Assembly (NCBI RefSeq): GCF_954871325.1
Contig: NC_088776.1
Coordinates: 17,546,052 to 17,610,051, forward strand
Source: Gordionus sp. m RMFG-2023
Taxonomy: Eukaryota > Nematomorpha > Gordioida > Chordodea > Parachordodidae
Length of the DNA: 64,000 nt
Direction: 5' to 3'
The notes under the pieces were generated by a model. The model was not told where the DNA came from and searched no databases. It saw only the letters and a list, made by a program, of their open reading frames with translations. A program made the position numbers and the translations under genes. Shown here piece after piece: positions 35,885-49,200 of this stretch; position 1 is the stretch's first letter; each line of letters starts with the position of its first letter.

Positions 35885-36245
35885 TTTGACCGTGATCCCA
35901 AAGAATATCGGAAGGGAAATTCAACAATTTCAGAAATAAACAGTCAATAGTAAAAATAATTTTAAACTCTATTTAGCGGAATTTTAATAACAGAAAGGTC
36001 CGAATTTGCCCTGAGTGGATATTACCCTGGGTTCGATAGGTAGCCCATGAATCGGTTTCTGTTTGGTCTGTGTTCTCAAAATTTCCATCCAAGCAATTTT
36101 AAATTTCTGAACCCGAATTCGGATCCACCCTGTTTTATATATTTTTTTAAGCAATACCCCAGCTTGGCCCTATATCTTGAAAATAAATTGCGAAGCCCTT
36201 GCGCTAGCTCAATACAGGCCTACTTCGAGTTGAATTAAAGGCTTT
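35885..36245. repeat. dispersed repeat, copy 1
   Basis: Contains TTCAACAATTTCAG, ACTCTATTTAGCGGAA, GAAAGGTCCGAA, ATCGGTTTCTGTTTGGTCTG and TTTCTGAACCC in this order. The same words in the same order recur at 49015-49240 (AGATTCTATTTAGCAAAA, GGGGTCCGAACCC, CTCTGTTTGGCCTATG, TTTCTGAACCC). No coding function seen; probably a non-autonomous element. Confidence 0.55.
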
Positions 36246-36267
36246 GAAAGTAAGGGGATAATAAAAT

Positions 36268-37150
36268 TCTGGGTTCAAATCTAGAAGACATGGTTTATTA
36301 TATAGTGTCCTCCATTTTGTAGTTTATATAATATTTGCATAAAATATATATTAATTTAGCTTCCTGGTGCAAGTAGTTCTAACATTGCATCTAGTCTAGC
36401 TTTAGTTATATTTTATTTGAGAAATCATTAGGTATTTTATATTCATTAGATATTATAACTTTTAAATCTCTTATTATATCTATTTAAAAATATTGATTTA
36501 TTTGGTTGTTCCTTTTTTCGACTCATGGCTTCCCTCTTTTTTTATGTTGTTTTTGATCCCTACAACCCAACGCTTACAGGTTTATGAATGGCAATAAAAC
36601 TATTAACTATAGTTATATCTCTTGTATCAAATATTGAAAGAATTGTTGCAATAATAAATGTCATATAAAACTATTAATTACATTTTGTTTTTTCCTCTCT
36701 TGGTTCAAATATCTAGCGAATTATTGCAATAAAATATATTAAATGAGCGAATTCTATGTTTAATATATATTCATTTAAATTATTTCGTTCAAATAAATAT
36801 TTTAAAACTAAACTAAGTGAGCCTTACAGATACTGACATTCTAAACTTTAAATTTCAACAAACTATTTAAAGCCATTTGAATTGTATTAATATTTAATCA
36901 TGTGAATTATATGATATTCTATTTTTAAGCATTTGTGTCGTCAGAGGGGGGGTAGGGGGGCTCAAGCCTAATATAAACTTTGGAGTTCCTCCATCATGAG
37001 ATGTTTTGAATTCTTATTTGCTAATTTAAAATGGAATTACTTTATTTTGCAAATTTTTTAAAATATTCAAAAATTGAGTCCCCGCATTGATAAAGTTAGC
37101 GATGCCATTGATACATACAGGGCATTTATGTGAAATCTCAATTTAATTGG
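36268..37150 (+). pseudogene. partial aquaporin duplicate (end of exon 4 to 3' flank)
   Basis: Aligns collinearly with 26880-27790. The match starts at CTGGGTTCAAATCT (parent: CTGGGTGCAAATCT) and includes remnants of exon 4's end (TAGTGTCCTCCATTTTG), of exon 5 (GCTTTAGTTATATTTTATT, with most of the NPA-encoding codons gone or altered) and of exon 6 (CATGGCTTCCCTCTTTTTTA, TTTTTGATCCCTACAACCC), then the 3' flank. The exon 5 region lacks the NPARS codons and the frames are broken, so it encodes no channel. Both copies share an embedded 'gagcccc' repeat, so that insertion is older than the duplication. The source gene lies 9.4 kb upstream on the same strand. Confidence 0.85.
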
Positions 37151-37159
37151 AAGCAGGGT

Positions 37160-38519
37160 TGCCAGATGTCACGATATAACCATGATTCTCGCGATTTCAT
37201 ACCAAATTTTCTACTCAATCACGTTTTCTCACACTTCACGCTTTTCTCACGATTTTGGGAAACATTGGGAAAATATTAAAATAATCATACTTTTTCTCAC
37301 GTTTTTAATTTTTTCAAGATATTTTTAAAGACAAATATAAAGTATTGGAAATTTTAATATCAAATATTTAAAAAAATTGTAGTATTTGTTAATAATCCAA
37401 CCGATCATATTCATTGGTCAATATTTAATTTAACTAAGCCGTCTAATAATACTCCCCCATCTTTCATGAACAAATCTTGATTGAGTAGTGAGACATATTG
37501 AAGGGAGTATACATAAACCAAATTATATTCTTAAGTTTATTCAATCTAACCTTATTAGGGAGGACAGCACTTAGTATAACCTTAAATATAATAACAATGT
37601 TTATTCCAGAAAAATTATCTAACCAACCCCCCTGAAAAATTTGAAGAGCCCCCTCAAAATTTTGAATTTATTTATACCAAATCTAATTTTGATAATAAAA
37701 AAAGTTGGATAATAGCTAAAATAATTTTTAAAAATAATTTTGAGCCCCCTTAGAGTCCAAAGGTTAGTGACGTCCCTACTAACCTTATTAGAACAGCGCT
37801 CAAAAATCATATCTTTGGTAAGTATAATGAATTTTTTTTAAAAATGATTAAAAAAACTATAAGCTCTCTAAACAAAGATATTTGTGTTTTTATAAAATAT
37901 TTTATAATATTCATTTTATGATGATCGTATATGATATAAGTTGTAGTACGAAGTAGAAGAGACCAGGGCTATTCAGCGCAAAGGGCTTGTCGGTTCAGCC
38001 TATTTTATTTTAAAACCAGTAATGTTTATAATTTATATTTTTGTATTTGTATCCATATTTGGGAAGAAAATAATATATATTTAGTATTTAAAATTTTAAT
38101 TTTATGACATGTTTTTGACGGACGTGAAAATTACAATATTTTTTACTTTACATTATTGGGTTGTATTAAAAATAAATAAAAGTTTAAACATGGCAAAATA
38201 GACAATATATGAAATTTAAAACTATATTTTAATATTTAGGAAAGTTTCAGATTGCTATACAAGGCTTAAATATATGTTAAGATCATATTAGTAATATAGG
38301 AGTTAATAGAATCTTAGCTTGTCGGAGCTCGATCATTAAATTTTTATAAAATTATTATGGCATTCTTTTATATATAAAAATTCCAAATAGGAAAATTTTC
38401 ACCATAAAGGATTACGGAGAAGCAATAAAATTGTATGAAAATGACAAGAAAAGTAATATCTATAAAAATATAATATTTTATAAATTTAATATATAACATG
38501 ATTATTATTATTTGGATTC
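37160..38519. other. gene-free stretch with MITE fragment
   Basis: Holds a TCACG/CTCACG-rich degenerate patch at 37165-37310 (TCTCACGATTTTGG and relatives), and at 37615-37790 a fragment of the 'gagcccc' MITE (CCCCCTGAAAAATTTGAAGAGCCCCC .. GGTTAGTGACGTCCCTAC). The latter resembles 53994-54250 closely. No coding sequence recognised. Confidence 0.5.
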
Positions 38520-38524
38520 AATGC

Positions 38525-38600
38525 AGAGTATGTGAAGGTTGGGCTCATGGGTCCTGTGCCAAAAAAGGTTACTATTTTATTTGTTATAATTGTAAATAAT
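38525..38600 (+). other. PHD-like zinc-knuckle coding fragment
   Basis: A short frame after an AG acceptor-like site reads CRVCEGWAHGSCAKKGYYF and then ICYNCK before a stop: the C-x2-C ... H-x2-C ... C-x2-C half of a PHD/zinc finger, with W one residue before the A-H. Such fingers close the C-terminus of many DDE-type DNA transposases, so this is more likely a transposon relic than a host gene. The finger codons are partly included in the tandem duplication that follows. Confidence 0.4.
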
Positions 38601-38820
38601 ATTATATAAATAAAGCATATATGAAAATATAATGAAAATTATTTTTGTGTCTCATAGGAAGCCTAATACCTCGATCCGACTAACGGGTCCTGTGCCAAAA
38701 AAGGTTACTATTTTATTTGTTATAATTGTAAATAATATTATATAAATAAAGCATATATGAAAATATAATGAAAATTATTTTTGTGTCTCATAGGAAGCCT
38801 AATACCTCGATCCGACTAAC
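38549..38820. repeat. near-perfect 136-bp tandem duplication
   Basis: The block starting GGGTCCTGTGCCAAAAAAGG at 38549 is repeated from 38685 with essentially no differences (period 136). The lack of divergence in an otherwise decayed neighbourhood means the duplication is recent, or could be an assembly artefact. Confidence 0.85.
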
Positions 38821-38953
38821 CATGGGTTTGGGGCTACTAGGTTCAAAAAATTACTTATACTAAACCTTATTTGGAGAAAGAATTATTAAATATTTAAAAA
38901 TTATAGCAGTGTATATTTATAGGTAGGTGTCTAAGGTATCTATTAGTATCTTG

Positions 38954-39174
38954 TAATGTTGTTAAATGGCTCGTTTTGAGCCGATTTTTAAAAACGGCTA
39001 ACTCAATATTTCATCTAGAATAATATTACGCAAGCCTGAAGATTTTGTTTGTAGAAGTAACAATGGTTTGGACATCTATTAGCGAAATCTCTAGGCTTAG
39101 GCAATATTTTTCTGCCTAAAATATTGAGTTAGCCGTTTTTAAAAATCGGCTCAAAACGAGCCGTTTAACAACAG
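38954..39174. repeat. GTTGTTAAA..GGCTCGTTTTGAGCC foldback element, best copy
   Basis: About 215 bp, nearly perfect inverted ends (GTTGTTAAATGGCTCG / CGAGCCGTTTAACAAC), with a second inner stem GGCTAACTCAATATTT / AAATATTGAGTTAGCC. The flanks share TAGTATCTTG (38944-38953 and 39175-39184), a likely 10-bp target duplication. The GGCTCGTTTTGAGCC motif is itself palindromic. Non-coding MITE. Confidence 0.8.
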
Positions 39175-39256
39175 TAGTATCTTGCAAGATCTTATATGAT
39201 CTTCATTTTCAGAGTTATGTTGACAAAAATTGCCCCGACTAGCCCTGGTCTCCCTT

Positions 39257-40032
39257 GGGGTCTATGTAAAAACGAATACGAAAATAGTGCCTTATTTCTA
39301 TTCGATTCGCTACGAAACAAATAATTTACTATCCATATTTGTAATAATAAAATCTAGTATTTGTATTGTATTTGAATTATTCAAATAATTTGTTTTCTGT
39401 GGAAAAAGAATTCATGCGAAAATAGAATTTCTTTTAAAACTTTTATTTTATTATCATGTTGTTTAAAATTCTCATCAATAAAATAGGCTGTTAGCCATAA
39501 AAAGGGAATCTGAGTTGAGCTGGCCCAAATATCAGATAAAAAAAATATATTATAAATATTTTTCGATATTTATTATGCATATGTAATTTAAGAATGCTGG
39601 AGGATATTAACTTAACTGATGAATCAAGATCATTTACATAATATTTAAGAGTTTATAGTCCTAAATGGTATATGATATTTATAAAAAGTTTTATTTAAAG
39701 TTCAAATTAAAAACAAACAAAAAGCTGATGATTTCGGATGAATAAAATAATTATTAAAAAAAAATTTTAAAACTTATTTAAATGATTGATAAGATTGTGC
39801 TCTTCCTTTACAGTTTAAATTGCTCTTGCAATGATTTCAACGTACAAGTAACCTTATCATTATCTATATTCATAATGTTTCAAAATGGCCCCTTTTTTGG
39901 GAGCATTTTTTTTAATCAATTATCAAGGTTAATGAATTCATCAGTCGTTGTCCCTAATTATACTAGATATTGTATAATTTATCGTTAAATTTATTTTAAA
40001 ATGTATTCGTTTTTATTCGATTCGCTTTTAAA
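39257..40032. mobile_element. second copy of the ACGAATACGAAAATAGTGC MITE
   Basis: Starts AAAAACGAATACGAAAATAG, followed by TTCTATTCGATTCG, and ends with the inverse TATTCG..TTATTCGATTCGCTT..AATAAGCCT. It matches the ends of 13572-14187. It lies just downstream of the calbindin-like gene's stop. No clear target duplication. Confidence 0.6.
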
Positions 40033-40233
40033 TAAGCCTAGTGTAAACTGTGGAGTGCTATATAATATAAAATACATATTTATAATAAAAATTTATTGAA
40101 TTAAAATGTAATCAAGAATATATCAAATAAATGTGTGAATATAAGCTTCGGGTTCTCAATAAAGGGCATTTTAGATATTACCACCGGAATTATATACTTT
40201 TCTTGGATATGTGTTAGTGTAATAAAATAATTT

Positions 40234-43200
40234 TCATTTGTTTTCTACACCTAACCATAGGGCCACTTCTTCTTTCTGAAATTGTCCATCTTTATTTTTG
40301 TCGCATAATTTTAGCAACAATCTATAAAATTTTTCAAATTCATTTGGGTTCTCGAGAGCCTCATTTTCCTAGCATTACAAATATATTTTTAGATATAAAT
40401 AGTTATAATTATTATAAAAATATTATTAATGGCACTTAAGCATAATATTTAGTAACAATGCATACTTACTCAAGCTGTATTTTAAATCGGATATAACTTA
40501 TTTCTAATAAAAACATCGTTCAGACTGGATAAGAGCCGGACTTTCAAAAAAAAATAGGGATGCAGGACTCTAAGAGTTATTATATTATTTTCAAATCAAT
40601 AATCTTAGATATGCTATTCTATACTTTTAAGTTCTTACTTTTACAGCACACACAGTTAACATTAAGTTTAGTATTATAATAGAATATACATTGGTATTTT
40701 GTAGAATATCATGGGTAAAATTTAATAATTCGTTCCCAGAGATTGTCCCATCCATATCCTATTTAAATCAATATAATACTAATTAAATAATATATTTTTT
40801 GGTAATAAATACTTTATCGTAATTGTTAAACAAATTATTGAAGTCCCTGCAACTGAGCATAGATGTATTCTTACGTATTCATAAATAGAAGTATTATAAA
40901 AAGAAGTTTGGTTACTATTTTTTTTAAAGTATTAAATCTAACTTTTATTTTAATCAAATGGTTCTCATCCTTTAACAATAGTCTGTATATATATTAGAAA
41001 TAAAAATAAGTCAAAAGATTAGCAATTAATAAATAAGTACCTTGATAGTTCCCCGAAGCTCAATGATCCATCTTGATCTTTGTCAAGTAAAATTATCTAA
41101 ATATGCATTATAAAGGCGGTAAATTTTAAATAACAATTCCTTTAAATTGATAAAGCCTTCTCTTTAATTATCTAATTATATAAAACATTATAGGAAAATT
41201 CTTCTTGTATTTAAAAAAAGTGCGTAAAAAGATCTTAAAAAGAAAGAAAATCTACGAATAATACAGATTAAAAAAATTTTATATTAAATTATTAGATTTT
41301 TTTTAAAAAAAGGCGACTCTTCCCAGAGACGCTATGATTCATATGGGATTGGTGTTTAACCTTTTCTATTTTGAATTGTAAAAGCGCATTTCGTATTAAT
41401 ATTTTTCACTAAATCATATCTCAATCTTAGCGCTTGAGGATAAATTTCAGTTATTTTAATTGATTTCTTTACTTTAACCAATCCATCTTATTTTGGTACC
41501 ACATTTTCTAAAGATGCCACACTATTGGACTAATTTTTTATGCTACCGGTACTAAATTATAAGAGTAGCAAAGCTACAGCCATCTAGTCTCATATTTAGA
41601 AATATGGTAAAAATTTGATTATTATAATGATGATAGTAATTGTTTTTAGATATTTTATTTATTAATTATAATTGCTTAGGTGCTTTTAGATTCTTCATTC
41701 CATCTTGATATTATATGAGCAATTTTCTCAATTTGCTAAACTTTTGTATTTATTTATACTGTTTGCCAAATGGATTAAATATTATTAAAATGTATATTCT
41801 TTAATCATTACAAATTGGCTTAAACTTCGCTTTTAAGAGTTTTATATTTATGCTTTACATATTAATATGAGTCAGATCCATAGCATATTTTCAAAACTAA
41901 GCTCGATTCAAAAATATTTTTGAATCGGGGAATAGGAAACTTTGATGTATTTAGACGTAATTGATTTTTGAATAGCAATCTAAAATACGAAATTTAAGTC
42001 AGTCGGCACCGTTATTTTTTATCTCACTTATAACTGGTTTTTGTTTATCGACCGGAAAAATCTATTGAAGATATTGACTCACCTAGATATTCAGGGCTTA
42101 TATCCCTTGAAAACTATCCACCAAATGTGGTAAATCCCGATGATGTACTTAAAACCCACTAATTATTGAATAGATTTTAGAGTTAATGCTTCCGGAAGTT
42201 TGACGGCTTAAGGTGTCATATCAGTGGCGTAGCTAGGAATTTTCCTTAGAGGAGGTCCATACATATAAAAGCTTGGGGGGCTCCGTCCCCAGACCCCCTT
42301 TAACGGGCCTTCGGCCCTTTGCCCGGCCTTCGGCCGGGTTTATCTTACAAATCATAACCATATCTTCGATAATATATAATAAATATATTTTTTAAATGCA
42401 TCAATAATTTGTTTTATAATTTAGTAGATTATTCTCAATGACTTTATAATAATACTATCCAGATAATTTCAATAGTAATAAAATATCCTTCCACAAACAT
42501 CAAAAAGAAAAATATAAATATTATTGGTATTTATTTGATATAAAGTCACCACTTAAGTCTTTTGAACGTATAATCTAAAAATAAATTTTTTCTCTGGGAG
42601 GGGTCCAAACCAGAAAACCACCCCCGTAGCTACGCCACTGTGTCATATGATCATTTTTATCTGGCTTGTAATTCGGTTACCTTCTTTTGTGGCTGGCAAA
42701 ATTAAAGAATTAACAAGTATACTAAATCTTTATTAAATAATATGATAAAAATATAATCAAACTAAATTAATTAAAAAAAATTAAAATAATATAAAAAAAT
42801 TAAAATTAAAAATTATAATTAAGTTCGTAAAATCATGATCTCTCACTATACAAATATCCTCGAATATATATACTTTTCTATAATCATTTACATAATGTTT
42901 TACAAACAAACTGAAAAAAATCTTGAACTTTCTTTAATTTGAATATGCATTCGAAATTTAATTATTTTTTCTTGAGTAGATTTGAATATCCTTCGGCTTT
43001 GTAATTTGGTTTAAAAATTACAACATAAGACATTAAATTTTATATTTTCACAAACAAGATATTTAGAACTACTAAATATTAGCGAAATCCAGATGTTCTC
43101 CTATAATATCCATCTAGTATGATGCCAATTTTAGCATTTTTTTCTTGTTTTAAATAACTTTTTTTACTATTTACCAAAAGGTTTAAAAAAATATAATGCA

Positions 43201-46200
43201 CAAACACTAAATTTCTATAAAATTTGAATAAATATTTTCAGTTGCTTTTTAATCTTAGGTTAGAGATTTTGTTATACTAACACTAAACATTGATAAAGTT
43301 TTATTAAATATTTTCAGTTGCTTTTAATCGTAGGTTAGCCAAGATTTTGTTATAAATAATTTTTACACTGGTTAAAGCATTCAAAACAAAGTATCAATCA
43401 TTGGTATAGATATTAGAATTAATGCTTCCAATTGTCCAACTTTAACGGAGATATCATAAAGATAATGTATTTTAATACACCAAAAATAAATAACTAAGTG
43501 AAAATCAATAATATCAAATCATAATTTTTCATAGAAGAAATCCGGTTGAAGCCCGGGTAATTAAAGATTTGAATGAGAGGTTGAAGGCCTAATTTATTAA
43601 GATGATAATTTACTATTAATATTGTCCCCATAGCACCACTCTCTTATATAATTTAAATTATCCAGGACCAATAAAAATAATAGATGAAAGAAGAATGAAA
43701 TGTGATATAAGCTTATAATTCGTTTTCGAAATTCGGTTTCATATTTGTTTTTTTTATTTATATAATTTATTTAAATAAATATTAAATCTAATAAACACTT
43801 ACAAATTAATAATGATTAAAATATAAAGTAACGATAAACATATAAAGTAACACGTTACTTTAATTGATTACTTTTCATAATAGTAACACCATTTGCTTTT
43901 TCAGGAGGGGGGGGGGGCTAGCGACCTTATTTTTGTAATGCACTTCTCTTTCTTCTTAATAAAAATTAAAGTTCAGTTCTTTCATGACTAAGCTGGGTAT
44001 GATATATATAATACAAACTTTACAAAATTATATCAATCTTTTATAGTTTTTTTGTAAATTGCAATTTTGAAAGTGTAATTTTAAAAAATGTAATGGCCAT
44101 TTAAAAATAAAATGTGCTTGTCCAATATATTACTCCTATGCAAAAAATATATGCTATTACAATAAAAATTACATTCCCTTTAACAAGAATCACGATTTGT
44201 GAGCAGAGTAGCCATGTCTCCCTCCATCAGCGGGAGACTCCCGCAATTTTTTAGTTTACACGCAGACATCTCTCTCCCGCAAAACTACCGCAATTGGAAA
44301 TCTCCCGCAAAAATCAATTTTTTAATTTCTCCCGCAATTTTTTTAAAATGTTTTTAACGTTTTTAATAAAAAATAATAAATTTGAGAGACAGTAATTGAT
44401 TATTTTTATATTTTTAAAATAAATTTTAAATATTTATTCGAAAAACATGTCTAGTTTGCAAATTTCTTTCTATCCTGTTTTATTTTTATCCAATAATAAA
44501 TCAACATCATTTCATTCATCAGTACAAAGGAGTGTATCAATATCGATTGCAATACAAAAATATTCTTCAAAAATAATAAATAATACATATGCAATTACAG
44601 TTGCGGAAATCGTATACACCTATCATGTAGTTCAACATTCACAGAGCTATATCATCACAATGTGGGTCGAATCTTTTTCCCATGATATTTAACGACTCAA
44701 ATATAAGTACAAACCTAACAAAAATGAGCAAGGCTATCACAAGTGTTTTAGTACCTGAATCCTAGAGGTCAATTCTAGACGATTTGAAAGAGACAGATGC
44801 ATCTAATAAGGGAATGATCTTTCGCTATTTCAACAAGAATAAGAACATTTCAATAAAACTGTTAAATTTTTTTCCTCGGATAGTGAAAAATCCAACGATG
44901 TAGCTAACCACATAATGTAAATAAGCTGATTCAGGGTTATCAATGAATTGCATGTCAGCTTTCTGCGCTGATAATGCCTCTGTAAATTTTGGCAAAAACC
45001 AAAGTGTATTAACCGAATTGAGGCCGCACAATAATGAATTAATACCAATTGACTGTATATGCCATATACTACATGATTCTTGCAAGAAGGCAATGAATGT
45101 ACTATCTGTGGATGTCGACATAATTATGATGAGATGTTTTAACGAATTTAATTCATCAACTATTATAGTTTATGAATTAAAAGAGTTGGTAGAGTGGTCT
45201 GACTTGGAATGGTATGAGTTGTTGCGATATGTACCTATCAGGTGCTTATCGTTAATACCTGCCATAGATAGAATTTTAAAATTTTACAAACCCTTATAAA
45301 AATACTTTTTAAATAAAGATTTTAAAAGCTGTCCTAAAATTTTGAAAAATTTTTTCAAGTATGAAATAGCAGAAGCATATTTGGGATTAGTTTCACATGT
45401 AGGAAATCTACTTCATGAAGTTAATATTCAGTTGCAATCAGAATATTTTTTATTAATAAAGATTCACAAAATCATGCTACAGCTCTGTTCATCTCTACAG
45501 TTAAAAATTGATAATAAATATTATGACGCTTTTGTTAAAAATATTAAATGTTCAAATAATACTCTAATTATTACATTTTTAAATGAAGCAGATATTTTTA
45601 ATAAGACAATTTTAGAATATTTACGATTAAAATTTGATTTTAATAACTCTATTTACAAATGTATAAATATGATGACCTTGGAACAGAAACCGTCAATTGA
45701 TGGTTTTTGTAATTTTATAAATATATTAAAAATACCGAAAGACTGATGTCTTGTTGAGGAGATTGTAATTCTCTCTATTTTTTATGATTCGCCAGAATAC
45801 TTAAAGTTAGATTGTCTAAAAGCATAGGAGAAACGTGTAGAATTTTTTCGTAATAACAATAAATCCCCATGCTTGGGAAAAAATTGCGAGTATGTCTTCT
45901 TTACCTCATTCTAATGCCTCATCCGAGCGCATTTTTAGCCTGATGAGGACTGCCTGGGAAAAGGATTGCTTTAACAACATTAGATGCCAGGAATTTTATA
46001 AATATCTCAATAACGACGGTAAACGTGTAGTTCCATTATTTAAATCTCAAATAATATATAATTAATATTATATTTAATTTTCCATATTTTTTATTTATAC
46101 ATTCGCATAAAATAAATATATTTTTTACATTGTAATCAAAAATTTACAATATCCTCAAACAAGACATCAATGTCGATCGGTATTTTTAAAATATTTGAAC

Positions 46201-49200
46201 ATTTTAATATAGTTTTAGCAATGGCGCCATAAAATTTATTGTAAATTTTTAACTGTAAAGATTAACACATCTGCAGCATAATTTTGTGAATCTTTGTTAA
46301 TTCTGATTGCAACTGCACATTAACAGTATGTAGTAGATTTCTTACATGTGAAATCATTCCTAAATATACCTCTGCCATTCATTACTGAAAAAAATTTCCA
46401 AAATGTTAGGACAGCTTTTATAATCTTTATTTAAGAAATATTTAAAGGTTTATAAAATTTTAAAGGTTTATAAAATTTTAAATTCTATAGATGGCGGGTA
46501 TTAGGAACATATCGCAACCATCATTGTGCTGACTCAATTCTGTAAAACACTCTGGTTTTTTCCAAATTCACTGAGGCATTATCAGATCATAAAGTTGACA
46601 TGTAATTTATTGATAATTTCGAATCTGCTATATTTACCATTATATGGTTAGCTATGTCTTTAGATTTTTCACTATTTGAGGGGGAAAAAATTTAATAGTT
46701 TTCTTGAAACGTCCTTAATTTTGTTGAAATAGCGAAGGATCAAAAAAAATATTTTAATATTACCCTTATTAGATGCATCTGTTAGAATTGCATATGTATT
46801 TCCATCTTTCAAATCATCAAGAATTGACCTCATGAATTCAGGTTCTAAAACATTGATGATATCCTTGCTCATTTTTTTTCTACAAGTAAAGTTTTCATTT
46901 ATCTTGAAGTCGTTAAATATTATGGGGAAAGATTCTACCTACATTGTAATGATAAGTAGCTCTGTGAATGTTGTACTACAAGATAAGTAATACAATTGCT
47001 GCAACCGTAGTTGCATCTGTATTATTTCTTATTTTTGGTGAATATTTTTGTTTTGCAATGCATGTAGATACACTCTCCTGCACTGATTATGATAATGTGA
47101 TTGAACAATAATAAATAAAATAATTATCATTGAAATGAGTACAATATTACCTTATTATATATTTAAACGTGATACGTGATAATTTAGCCCCTTCCAATTG
47201 CGATGTTTCGCGGGACATTCGTATAAAATATATTTTTTACATTGCAAAATTAAAATCGTTTGTTTTTTTATAAAATTTTATCTTGTTTAATTCTTTTTTA
47301 TAAATTAATATATTAAAATAAATCAAGAGTTATTTTATTTTGAAAAATAGTTACCGAATTTGTATTTACATAAATAATTATATAAAATAATAGGCAGATA
47401 ATTAAGTCAATTTAAAATCCCGGCACGGCCGGAATTTTGCGGGCCTTTTTAGCAAATTTTTTATTTCTACCGCAATTTTCATATTTCTCCCGCAAAATAC
47501 CAAATTTCTCCCGCAATTCGAAAATTTTGACTTGGCAACCCTGTTTGTGAGTTATGACCTAGAAAATCAAATTTGAAAAAAACTTTTTTCCATGTTAAAT
47601 CAAAATCTTCTTGTTTTAAGGATTTAACTAGCATAGTAATAAAAATTAGTTGATTCCTTATAGATTTTACAAGTGAGAAAAATAAATTCAGGTATAAAAT
47701 TCTTTAAATGAATTTTTACGAATAGCTTAGCATATTCTTCAATCTTTCCTATTAGAATGTTGTCATTGTTATTTATCTGATAAAGATCTAACAAAAATCC
47801 CTAAAATATTTATAAATTAGTAAAAATAGTATTTTAAACATTCAACCTGAATTTCGTTTAATGACATCGTATTTTTATAACCGGCATGTTTTATCCAAAT
47901 CTAATTTAGTATAATGTTATAATTCAAACAAAACAATATTTTGAACTTTTGGTAAAAAAAACCACATAAAACATAAAATAAAAGATGGCCTTCGATTTCG
48001 AAAACGGTGTGTTAATATCTTAATATAAACTCTTAATCCCTTCCTAAACGTCAGGGTTGTGAATATTACTAGAGGTCTGCAATGGGTGAGTTTTAGTTTT
48101 TTTAAATTCTAAACATTAGGCAGCTGAAAGGGCGGGTTAAAAAATATTAGGCAGCTGAGTGGGCAGGTTAAAAAATATTTTTGAAATAATGAATGGGCGA
48201 TTTTAAATATTTTTCTGGCAAAATGAGCAGAACAGACTTTTATTTATTAAAAATCATTATTATTTATTTCACTATTGCATTTTTTATAAGTTTAAGTAAT
48301 AAAAATATATAAAAATAAAATAAATCTTAACCAACCATTAAAATATAAACATTAGGCGAGCGGGTGGGTGAATTTAAAAAAGTCATAGGGGGCGGGGTTC
48401 GAGTTAAAACCCGCCCGATGCAAATTACCTTAATATAATTGCTAAATTATTGGAATTATATATCAGTTTGAACTAATTACTTGCTCAAATAAAACTCTTA
48501 ATCATTCAAATATTTTATTTGCTCTATAATTAGTTGACCATTAGAGTATCATATCATTTTTGCAAATTTTTTTTAAAAAAAATTAAATTCCATCAATTAT
48601 TATTGCATTGTTTTTATAGTATTGATTTATTAAAATAAAACTTTCATAAAATCGTATCCGTTGAGGGATGATTCGTTTCTGCGAAATATCGATAAGAAAT
48701 TTTCCTCGGATATTATAATTTCGGCCATCTATCATTTTAAGAAATTTATAAAGAAAATTTTACATATTAATATGATTACAAAAATATACCTCGCACAATT
48801 CAATTTTACTGTTATTGTTAGAGTCGTATTGTCGCAAAAACTCTTCTCTTAAATTTTGAAAATCACTCTTGGAAGTTTTCTTTAAAAATGAAAAGATTAG
48901 TTTTGAATGATAAAATACCATGTTTTGGAGGTGGTCAATTTTTTTCTTTATCAAATAGAGAATATTTTAGGCACGTTTATATTGAATCACTTTTGACCCC
49001 CTAGCGAAAGCCAGTATGGTTAAATCTAAACCTGTGAATCCAAAGAGGATTCAGGACTTTTAGATTCTATTTAGCAAAATGTTGATAACAGAAATTTAAT
49101 AATGACTGATTTTCTGAAAGGGGTCCGAACCCGCTCGGTCTGAAAATATCCCGGGTTTAGTAAATTGTCCAACCAGTCTCTGTTTGGCCTATGTTATCAA

